DNA of 64,000 nt from assembly GCA_045590535.1 (NCBI GenBank), contig JAZNRE010000023.1, positions 1 through 64,000 on the forward strand, in the 5' to 3' direction. The stretch is from UMGS755 sp045590535 (lineage in GTDB: Bacteria > Bacillota > Clostridia > UBA1381 > UBA9506). Of the stretch, positions 1 through 6,668 are shown one piece after another. Numbering within the stretch: position 1 is the first letter of the stretch; each line of letters opens with the position of its first letter. Position numbers and translations under genes: made by a program. A model generated the notes under the pieces. That model was not told where the DNA came from and searched no databases. It saw only the letters and a list, made by a program, of their open reading frames with translations.

Positions 1-24
1 GGGACCACTGAACGTGGTGGAGGT
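1..24. repeat. Partial palindromic repeat (right end) at window edge
   Basis: A small hairpin, ACCAC (4-8) pairing with GTGGT (14-18), sits immediately before the DUF559 gene. It resembles the terminal hairpin of the short GC-rich interspersed palindromes common in Clostridia. It is cut by the window start, so its full extent is unknown. The purine-rich tail (GGTGGAGG, 16-23) also provides the ribosome-binding site of the next gene. Confidence 0.45.
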
Positions 25-28
25 ATAT

Positions 29-433
29 ATGAATAGAAAGCATAACACAGATTTAACAAGTAATGCAAGGACTTTGCGTAAGAATATGACAAAAGAAGAA
101 CGACATCTTTGGTATGATTTCTTGAAAAGTTATCCTGTTAGATTTTTAAGGCAGAAAGTAATAGATAATCACATTGTTGATTTTTACTGTCATAGTGCAA
201 GGTTGATAATTGAGCTTGACGGCTCACAACATTATGAAGAAAACGGGTTGTTGAAAGATAAAATCAGAACAGAAAGAATAGAACAACGAAATCTAACTAT
301 TTTAAGGATACCCAATAATGAAGTAAATAAAAACTTTGAGGGAGTTTGTCAGTATATTGATATTGCTGTAAAAGAATCCCTCCGTCAGTCTACGACTGAC
401 ACCTCCTGTGAATCCCCCAGTCACCTGCGGTGA
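29..433 (+). CDS. DUF559 domain protein (Vsr-like endonuclease fold)
   Basis: This small protein of the DUF559 family has the very-short-patch-repair endonuclease-like fold. Visible family marks are an N-terminal helix with MTKEERHLW, then RFLRQKVIDNHIVDFYC, then the acidic strand LIIELDGSQH that carries the presumed catalytic Asp and His. The ATG at 29 is preferred over an upstream in-frame GTG at 14, because GGAGG at 19-23 is correctly spaced for it. The last 20 or so residues, including the stop, are encoded inside a palindromic repeat (375-472), so the natural C-terminus was probably replaced when that element inserted. Its role is unknown; members are suspected nucleases in repair or mobile contexts. 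The fold assignment is firm, the function is not. Confidence 0.85.
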   Translation: MNRKHNTDLTSNARTLRKNMTKEERHLWYDFLKSYPVRFLRQKVIDNHIVDFYCHSARLIIELDGSQHYEENGLLKDKIRTERIEQRNLTILRIPNNEVNKNFEGVCQYIDIAVKESLRQSTTDTSCESPSHLR

Positions 434-472
434 CAGCCCCCTTTAGGCAAGGGGGCCTATGGCAAGGGAGGC
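375..472. repeat. Composite (nested) palindromic repeat element
   Basis: Three strong hairpins follow one another: GTCAGTC/GACTGAC (384-400, loop TAC), GTCACC/GGTGAC (420-434, loop TGC) and GCCCCCTT/AAGGGGGC (436-456). An outer pair, CCCTCC (378-383) and GGGAGG (466-471), encloses them. It reads as one GC-rich palindromic element interrupted by a second of the same style: inner unit about 410-457, outer remnants on both sides. The end of the DUF559 reading frame lies inside it. Such elements are usually dispersed in many copies, but copy number cannot be judged from one window. Confidence 0.75.
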
Positions 473-619
473 ATTGAAGAAAATTCAAAATTATGACAAA
501 TAGATTGGCGTTTAGATTATACAATCTTTATATAATTTATTTAAAACAGATTATTTTGGTTAAAGAGGAACTTTTTTCCTCTGTTTATCGTCTAAAAGGT
601 ATAAAAGGAGGCATCGTCT

Positions 620-1579
620 ATGAAACAAAGAATTTTGATTGTATCTTTTATCCTGTGCTGTTTGCTGCTCACAGCCTGCAGTGCCACAAGCATCGGCATC
701 ATTGGCGGTGCCGACGGACCAACGGCGATATTCATTGGTAAAAAAAGTGGCGGAGCTAAAGAATCGTTTGGTGAACAATATGAAAAAAAGGGCGTGCGCA
801 TGTTTAATGTTGATGGCGTGCTTTATTATGATTCAGGACTTGCATCTGAAATGACACCCCGTTGTGGTACGCTGGATGGGAGCCTTAAAAAAACAGGTGT
901 AAAAAATGAGATTCCGTTACATTCGGGAGAGGCAAACTTTGAGGCAGAGGGCTATCAGCATGCCACAAGCATCACAAAAGAAGTGAACATTGATGGCGAA
1001 TGGATTATTTTTAAAAAATTTGAGATAGCGGGTCAGCTTCCCAAAGAGTTAAAATATTGTCATTACATAAAGGGTCGTCTTAACAATGCTGCTGCCCAAA
1101 GCGAGTTAATTGTTTTAAGTGAAAAAGAGAGCATCACATTTAGTGATGTCTATGCACCTATGCTTAGCTCGCAATCGGATGCGGGGGCAAAAGTAGGGCT
1201 TGTCACCCATAACCGAATGAATAACGATAAATGGGGCATACGGCTCTGGACTGACAATGTGACAGCAACGGGCTTGACACTTAAAATTGAGCAGTTTGGC
1301 GGCAGCGCATCGGGTGAACTGCATACAGGCTCTGCCTATAAGCTTGAGCAAACAGTGGACAGCGCGTGGCAGAATGTGAAAGCGAAAATTGAAAATCCGG
1401 TATGGAATGACATTGCCTACATAATCAATAAAAATGACATAACTGAAATGGAAGTGAATTGGGAGTTTTTATATGGCAAGCTTTCACCTGGATTTTACCG
1501 CATAAGCAAAACCATAAGTGGCTATAATGCAGGCCGCTATGAAGATGTGGTTTATGAAGCACATTTTACCGTTGAATAA
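620..1579 (+). CDS. Secreted lipoprotein with Ig-like C-terminal domain
   Basis: The 319-residue protein starts with a lipoprotein signal peptide (lipobox LLTAC, lipidated Cys near residue 20), so it is predicted to sit on the outer face of the membrane. Directly after the Cys is IGIIGGADGPTAIFIG, which resembles a conserved segment of sodium-pumping decarboxylase beta subunits and is odd in a lipoprotein. The last 120 or so residues (WGIRLWTDNVTATGLTL, then LYGKLSPGFYRISK) match a bacterial immunoglobulin-like domain common in Clostridia. RBS AAAGGAGG lies just upstream. It leads a run of four exported proteins (620-4819) with gaps of about 10-15 bases, probably one operon. The substrate is unknown. 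Confidence 0.7.
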   Translation: MKQRILIVSFILCCLLLTACSATSIGIIGGADGPTAIFIGKKSGGAKESFGEQYEKKGVRMFNVDGVLYYDSGLASEMTPRCGTLDGSLKKTGVKNEIPLHSGEANFEAEGYQHATSITKEVNIDGEWIIFKKFEIAGQLPKELKYCHYIKGRLNNAAAQSELIVLSEKESITFSDVYAPMLSSQSDAGAKVGLVTHNRMNNDKWGIRLWTDNVTATGLTLKIEQFGGSASGELHTGSAYKLEQTVDSAWQNVKAKIENPVWNDIAYIINKNDITEMEVNWEFLYGKLSPGFYRISKTISGYNAGRYEDVVYEAHFTVE

Positions 1580-1593
1580 AGAGGTGACATAAC

Positions 1594-2541
1594 ATGAAAA
1601 AAGTTGTCAGTTTTATATGTTTGCTCATAATGGTTTTATCTGTTTCACTTACCGCCTTTGCCGGAAGCGTGCCTGAAGACTTGATTTTTGAAGATGGGGC
1701 ACAAATTTTCTTTGCCGAGGTGCTATCCTATCATCCCAATAAAGAAAAGCCTGATATGGAGTTTTCGCCTATTAAAAAGATTAAAGGTGATGTGAAAACG
1801 GGCACAAAGCAGATAGCTTATAACATCAACAAGGTAGGCGATTTTAAAATTGTGGTGGGCAAGGTGTATCTTTTCACATATTTTGATGAAAATAATCCCA
1901 CCGATATTTTTGAAACCACAACCCAGGATACAAAAACCCTGAAATTAAAAAACACAACAGGGGATATGTGGGAGCGTTTTGAAAAGAATTTAAATGACGG
2001 CCTTTATGAAAAAGCCGAATTAAAACGACTTGGTAAATTAGAAGATTATGAAAAAGTGAAAAATGCACAAACTATGCAAGAGCTTTTTGTGCTTGATAAA
2101 AACGATGTAGAGAGAATGGAAGTGGTTTATGCCGTTGGCGAAAAATTTGTGAGCTGCTATATTGATAAAGACAAGTTTTTTGATTTAGCTAAAACCGTTT
2201 CCCTTGAGCCTTATAACCGCATTGACCCCATTCAAAGTGAAAACGGTTTGTGGCTTGTGGCTTATGACAAAGACGGTGAGAGATATGAAGTTTGGCTTGA
2301 TAAAAGAGGACGACTTGGTTGCCCAAAATATGTAAGCTCTTCTGCGGTTACCACACAATTTGACCTAAACCGGGAAGACTATATAAAAATATATGCCTTT
2401 CTGCCCGAAGAGGCAACGGCGCATATACCCCTTGAAAACCCTATGATACAGTACATTCCTAGTATGATTATCGTTTTTGCTGCTGCATTTATCATTGGAT
2501 TTTTGTTTAAAAAGAAAGGCGGCCAACAATCAAAAAAGTAG
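1594..2541 (+). CDS. Exported membrane-anchored protein, unknown function
   Basis: The 315-residue protein has an N-terminal signal peptide (hydrophobic core SFICLLIMVLSVSLTAFAG, likely cleavage after AFA). One C-terminal transmembrane segment (about residues 286-306) is followed by KKKGG and a lysine-rich tail. This is the topology of a surface domain anchored by its C-terminus. The ectodomain (about 25-280) is rich in Lys, Asp and aromatic residues, and I recognise no catalytic motif. The gene starts 15 bases after the Ig-like lipoprotein gene and ends 12 bases before the next lipoprotein gene, so the three are probably co-transcribed and may act together at the envelope. Confidence 0.6.
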   Translation: MKKVVSFICLLIMVLSVSLTAFAGSVPEDLIFEDGAQIFFAEVLSYHPNKEKPDMEFSPIKKIKGDVKTGTKQIAYNINKVGDFKIVVGKVYLFTYFDENNPTDIFETTTQDTKTLKLKNTTGDMWERFEKNLNDGLYEKAELKRLGKLEDYEKVKNAQTMQELFVLDKNDVERMEVVYAVGEKFVSCYIDKDKFFDLAKTVSLEPYNRIDPIQSENGLWLVAYDKDGERYEVWLDKRGRLGCPKYVSSSAVTTQFDLNREDYIKIYAFLPEEATAHIPLENPMIQYIPSMIIVFAAAFIIGFLFKKKGGQQSKK

Positions 2542-2552
2542 GAGATTTTACG

Positions 2553-3104
2553 ATGAAAAGAAGGAATATAACCGTTTCAACAACAATTGCTTTGATTATG
2601 ACAGCTTTGCTTTTATTCAGCGGATGCCAGGGGATTGACAGAAAACAATATTTACCCAAGGCTAATAGCGATAAAACCATAACCTTTATCGGTGGCGAAA
2701 ATAACCAACAGACAAAAGAAGGCGTCCATAGGGGAGAAGAGTATGTCATCACCGTTCCGGCGGATAGTTATCGCTATGAAAAGGATTATGACGACGGCAA
2801 ATTAGAAGAAAAATGGGATTATAGAAAAAAAGACGATGTGGAAATTAAGGTGACAACCTATAAAAACTGTGATGCAAAAACAGCGCAGGGACGATTTTTA
2901 AGAGAGCATAACGATTATATATTTGAAGACTTAATGGGCTATTCTATATGCGGAACAGAGCTTGACGGCGATACCTTATGGTTTCAACTGCATGAAGGGG
3001 ATGCCGGGGTCTATATCGTTTCGTGGGAATATCCCAAAAACACCAGCGAGGATTTAAAAAAGGAATTATCACAAATTGTGGAAACCTTTCAAATTGCAGA
3101 ATAA
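2553..3104 (+). CDS. Small lipoprotein, unknown function
   Basis: The 183-residue protein has a lipoprotein signal peptide ending in the lipobox LFSGC (Cys about residue 25), so it should be tethered to the outer leaflet. The mature part is hydrophilic, with alternating charged strands (KDYDDGKLEEKWDYRKKDD) and a C-terminal region suggestive of a small beta-rich domain (DTLWFQLHEGDAGVYIVSWEY). I do not recognise a named family. It lies between the C-terminally anchored protein and the SLH/PstS-like protein, with 12- and 14-base gaps, in the same exported-protein operon. Confidence 0.6.
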   Translation: MKRRNITVSTTIALIMTALLLFSGCQGIDRKQYLPKANSDKTITFIGGENNQQTKEGVHRGEEYVITVPADSYRYEKDYDDGKLEEKWDYRKKDDVEIKVTTYKNCDAKTAQGRFLREHNDYIFEDLMGYSICGTELDGDTLWFQLHEGDAGVYIVSWEYPKNTSEDLKKELSQIVETFQIAE

Positions 3105-3118
3105 AGGAGGTAAACACT

Positions 3119-4819
3119 ATGAAAAGAATTATATCTGTTTTTTTGGTTTTATGCCTGTTAATTCCCTTTACAGGCTGTGCCTTTGCAGATGGTGTAGAGC
3201 GTGAAAAACCGGCCAACTTTGTCAAGGTAAAAATTCCGTTCCCCGATACCATTGAAAGCCGGGATTCGTGGCTCACCCGAGCAAGATATAAAGACACGGG
3301 GGAGGCTATTCCCTTATCAATGGCGTATCACGATTATGTATATGCCACCATCCCCAGAGAAAACGAGGCAAGAGGAATAGAAGCCTTTGTGCCCGAAGAA
3401 CTTGAGTTTAGTGACAGAGATGATTCAAACCCCGATTTTCATGGGGCGTTGATGCTGTCACGGGTTGGTGTTATCCGGGGCAATGAAAAGGGCGAGGCCA
3501 ATTTGGATGATACCGTTACCCGTGCCGAAGCCGTTGCTTTAGTGATGCGTTTTATTGGTCTTGAATTTGTGCCGGAAGCCCACGCCATTACCAATTTTGA
3601 CGATGTTTATAAAACGGAATGGTATTATCCCACCATCATGTCAGCCTATATGTTTGGCATTGTTAAAGGCGATTCGGAAAGAACATTCTCGCCCAATCGT
3701 GATGTAACAAGAGAAGAAATCACCGTTATGGTTGCGCGGGCGCTCCAATATGCAGGGCTCAGGGGCACGCCGGTTGTCAATGAAAACAACGCCGACAAAG
3801 ACAAAATTTCCCACTGGGCAAAAGAGGCCTATGAAGTGATTGGCCGGAACTATGTTTCCGATTATGATGATAGCGCCCCGGAAAACCCCGTGCGCATTTT
3901 AAATCCGCAAAAGGCAGCCACAAGGGCAGACATTGTGTATATTTTGAACAATGCGCAGGATGACTGTCAGCTTTATGCTACAGACCTTGCAGAAATGTTT
4001 GGTTTTGATGAAAAAATGCCGGTTATTGACGGTTCAACCTCTACTTATCCCTTCACCCAGGCGGTTTATGGGGCGCTGTTTTCAAACGGTGCAACGCATC
4101 CGCAATATCCCTTAAGTCACTCTAAGAGCCATGCATCGTATCAGCGCCTGATAAACGGCGAAGTTGACATGCTTTTTGCTTCGGTATATCCTGCAAGTGA
4201 TATTTTAAAGATGGCGAAAGATAAAGGCGTGGAACTTGAGCTCATCCCCATTGCCTATGATGCCATGATTTTCTTTACCAATAAAGAAAATCCGGCAACA
4301 GGACTTACCAAAGAGCAGATTACAAACATTTATGTAAATGACGCTTACGATAACTGGTCTGAAGTTGGCGGAAGCAATGCCCTTATGTATCCTTATTGCC
4401 GGAATAACGACTCAGGCAGCCATGCACAAATGGAAAAGCACTTTTTAAATGGTAACGAAATCCATCCTGAAGTGCAAAAAGAAACTTCTTACACCATGTC
4501 AAATGTGCTGACGGATGTTATGAAGGCGAAAACTGATAATCCGGTGGGCTATGGTTTGGGTTACAGCATTTATTATTACTATCACAACATGGACCTGTTC
4601 TATGATGTGCATAATAATTTGAAGCTTCTTGCCATTGACGGTGTGATGCCAACAGATGAAACCATTGCAGACGGCTCCTATCCCCTTTCTAACAACACCT
4701 ATGTTGTTTTAAGAAAAGATACTCCGGCGGACGCCCCGGCTCGCAAAATGGCAGAATTTATGCTGACAGAGGCAGGACAGGTTTGTGTTGAAAACGCCGG
4801 CTATGGTAGGCTTAAATAG
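3119..4819 (+). CDS. SLH-domain lipoprotein with PstS-like binding domain
   Basis: The 566-residue protein starts at the ATG at 3119, which follows AAAGGAGG; a longer in-frame extension upstream overlaps the previous gene and has no such site. The signal peptide ends in a plausible lipobox (FTGC). Residues about 90-290 hold three S-layer homology repeats (marks VTRAEAVALVMRF, VTREEITVMVARAL, ATRADIVYIL), a module known to bind secondary cell-wall polymers. Residues about 305-566 resemble phosphate-type periplasmic binding proteins (PVIDGSTSTYPFTQAVYG, then GEVDMLFAS). It is therefore a wall-attached solute-binding protein. No ABC permease genes follow, which is unusual for PstS. The true ligand is unknown. 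Confidence 0.75.
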   Translation: MKRIISVFLVLCLLIPFTGCAFADGVEREKPANFVKVKIPFPDTIESRDSWLTRARYKDTGEAIPLSMAYHDYVYATIPRENEARGIEAFVPEELEFSDRDDSNPDFHGALMLSRVGVIRGNEKGEANLDDTVTRAEAVALVMRFIGLEFVPEAHAITNFDDVYKTEWYYPTIMSAYMFGIVKGDSERTFSPNRDVTREEITVMVARALQYAGLRGTPVVNENNADKDKISHWAKEAYEVIGRNYVSDYDDSAPENPVRILNPQKAATRADIVYILNNAQDDCQLYATDLAEMFGFDEKMPVIDGSTSTYPFTQAVYGALFSNGATHPQYPLSHSKSHASYQRLINGEVDMLFASVYPASDILKMAKDKGVELELIPIAYDAMIFFTNKENPATGLTKEQITNIYVNDAYDNWSEVGGSNALMYPYCRNNDSGSHAQMEKHFLNGNEIHPEVQKETSYTMSNVLTDVMKAKTDNPVGYGLGYSIYYYYHNMDLFYDVHNNLKLLAIDGVMPTDETIADGSYPLSNNTYVVLRKDTPADAPARKMAEFMLTEAGQVCVENAGYGRLK

Positions 4820-4915
4820 TCAATTGCGTTTTCAGATGACATGCAGTGCAAATTAAAACGGCACAACTTTAGTTTTTGCGCATATAATCGGTTGAGTAAA
4901 AAATTAAAAAAATAC

Positions 4916-4944
4916 TTGACAAATAAAATTCATTATGTTACAAT
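4916..4944 (+). promoter_or_regulatory. Promoter of leucine-type T-box unit
   Basis: TTGACA at 4916-4921 and TACAAT at 4939-4944 are separated by 17 bases. This sits just upstream of the T-box stem I, so transcription should begin near 4951. Confidence 0.85.
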
Positions 4945-4950
4945 ACAACT

Positions 4951-5227
4951 ATCGTTAAACGCTGTGAAGCGGAATAGTATGCGAAACCTTTCGCCACAAG
5001 AGAGATGTCGGGTGGTGCAAGACATTGGGAAAGATTTGCAGAACTCACCGCGGAGCGGCTGCCATGAAAAATGCAGTAGTGGCAGACGGGAACTCCCGTA
5101 ACAGAGTTAAGATGTGCTGGCATCTAAAGGGCATCCGTTTTAGGATGAAGAAGAGTGGTACCGCGGAAACATGAGCATGTAGCGTTTTCGTCTCTTTGAA
5201 TCAACAAGGAGATGGAAACGCTTTTTT
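4951..5227 (+). promoter_or_regulatory. T-box leader, apparent leucine (CTC) specifier
   Basis: This is a tRNA-sensing transcription attenuator. Visible elements are AGTA of the stem I S-turn (about 4976), the apical GGTGGTGCAAGAC region (5011-5022), GAA followed by the specifier CTC at 5044-5046 and then ACC, and the T-box antiterminator GAGTGGTACCGCG at 5153-5165. A terminator closes the leader. CTC is a leucine codon, and the TGGT of the T-box pairs with a tRNA ending in ACCA. The same GAA-NNN-A spacing gives TTC (Phe) in the pheS leader here, which supports the reading. Low leucyl-tRNA charging should switch on the two genes that follow. Confidence 0.88.
5181..5227 (+). terminator. T-box terminator (leucine unit)
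   Basis: AGCGTTTTCGTCTC pairs with GAGATGGAAACGCT, followed by a T run at 5222-5227. It is mutually exclusive with the T-box antiterminator at 5153-5165. Confidence 0.85.
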
Positions 5228-5278
5228 GTTGATACTAACCCTGACTTTATATAAAAGAGTTTGAAAGGAGTTTTCAAA

Positions 5279-6667
5279 ATGAGAAAAATCAACATTGCAG
5301 ACATCACGCTTAAAAAGCTTTCAGAGGAACGGGCCATTTCCCTTTTGTTCCGTGAAAAATCGGCCATTGCAAACTGTGCCGATCAGCTTGGTGCTGATGC
5401 GATTGAGCTGCCTGCTGTGAAAAATCTTAGAGAAGACACCATTATCTATAAAACCATTGCACAAAATGTTCAAAAAGCTACATTATCCATTCCGGTGGGC
5501 TTTAACAAAGAAGAGGTTACAGCTGCATGGGAATGCATTAAAGAGGCCAAAAGCCCCCGTTTGCAGGTTGAACTTCCGGTTTCGACCATTCAAATGGAAT
5601 ATACCTATCATGTAAAACAAAATGTTATGCTTGAAAAAATTGCAGAGCTCACAAAAGAGGCAAAGAGCTATTGCGATGATGTTGAATTTTCGGCACTGGA
5701 CGCCACAAGAGCTGATGAGGAATTTTTAATAGCTGCCGCCAAAGCAGCGGAAGAAAACGGCGCCGGCATGGTGACTCTTTGTGACAATGCAGGTGTTTCA
5801 ACGCCGGAAGACATTGCAAAGCTTGTTGCTAAAGTTAAAAAAGCCGTTAGCGTACCCGTATATGTTCAGGTTTCAGACCGCATTAACATGGGTGTTGCTT
5901 CTGCTTTTGCAGCGGCAAAAGAGGGTGCAGACGGCTTGAAGTGTGCCATGACCGGCAAAGAAATTCTTTTAGCTGGCGAAATTTCTGATGCAATCAGTGT
6001 TTGCGGCGCCCAGATTGATGCAAAACTTGAGCTTGACAACACCAAAATTCATGCAAGCATTGAGGACATGGTTGCAAGCATCAGTCATGATACTTATGAA
6101 GCAGAAACAACCATTAGCGAAAAGAAAAAGATTTTACTGGATTCTGATTCTTCAATGGCCCAGGTTCAGCAGGCTGCCCAGGTGCTGGGTTATGACCTTT
6201 CCGATGCAGACATGGGCAATGTGTATAAGGCGCTGATTCAAGTGTGCGATAAAAAAGGTGCAGTTGGCGCAAAAGAATTTGAGGCTCTCATTGCAAGCTC
6301 TGCCATGCAGGCACCTTCGACCTATCATTTTGAGACTTACACCACAACCAGCAGCAATGTTACCGATTCAATGTCACAGGTTACATTGAAATGCAACGAT
6401 GAAATTATGTGCGGTGTCAGCAATGGAGAAGGCCCCATTGATGCCGCTTTCCGTGCTGTTGAGCAGTGCATTGGTCATCATTACGAGCTGGATGATTTTC
6501 AGGTTCAATCGGTAACAGAAGGTAAAGAAGCGCTGGGCTCTGCCCTGGTGAGACTGCGCAACAATGGAAAGCTCTATTCCGGCAACGGAACATCAACCGA
6601 TATTGTTGCAGCCAGCATCCGGGCGTACATCAATGCGCTGAATAAGATTGTGTTTGAGGAGGCATAA
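5279..6667 (+). CDS. LeuA-like protein with degenerate catalytic domain and LeuA dimer domain
   Basis: The 462-residue protein resembles 2-isopropylmalate synthase (DRE-TIM barrel family). ADITLKK aligns with the DTTLRDG strand, FSALDATRADEEFL with EDATRTDPEFL, and LCDNAGVSTPED with the DTVGYTTPEE strand. The C-terminal 120 or so residues (about 340-462, SSNVTDSMSQVTLKC to NGTSTDIVAASIRAYINAL) match the leucine-binding LeuA dimer domain. Key residues are missing: the Arg-Asp of LRDG is replaced by KK, and the metal-binding HxH is replaced by YVQ in VPVYVQVSDRINMG. It is probably not a normal synthase and could be a leucine-sensing or structural paralogue. The start at 5279 follows AAAGGAG. 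It is controlled by a leucine-type T-box and lies immediately before the acyl-CoA synthetase fusion. Confidence 0.75.
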   Translation: MRKINIADITLKKLSEERAISLLFREKSAIANCADQLGADAIELPAVKNLREDTIIYKTIAQNVQKATLSIPVGFNKEEVTAAWECIKEAKSPRLQVELPVSTIQMEYTYHVKQNVMLEKIAELTKEAKSYCDDVEFSALDATRADEEFLIAAAKAAEENGAGMVTLCDNAGVSTPEDIAKLVAKVKKAVSVPVYVQVSDRINMGVASAFAAAKEGADGLKCAMTGKEILLAGEISDAISVCGAQIDAKLELDNTKIHASIEDMVASISHDTYEAETTISEKKKILLDSDSSMAQVQQAAQVLGYDLSDADMGNVYKALIQVCDKKGAVGAKEFEALIASSAMQAPSTYHFETYTTTSSNVTDSMSQVTLKCNDEIMCGVSNGEGPIDAAFRAVEQCIGHHYELDDFQVQSVTEGKEALGSALVRLRNNGKLYSGNGTSTDIVAASIRAYINALNKIVFEEA

Positions 6668-6668
6668 C

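Noticed and set aside
493..741. 82-codon plus-strand frame overlapping the Ig-like lipoprotein start
   Set aside because: No RBS, not protein-like, and it overlaps a gene with a clear signal peptide and RBS.
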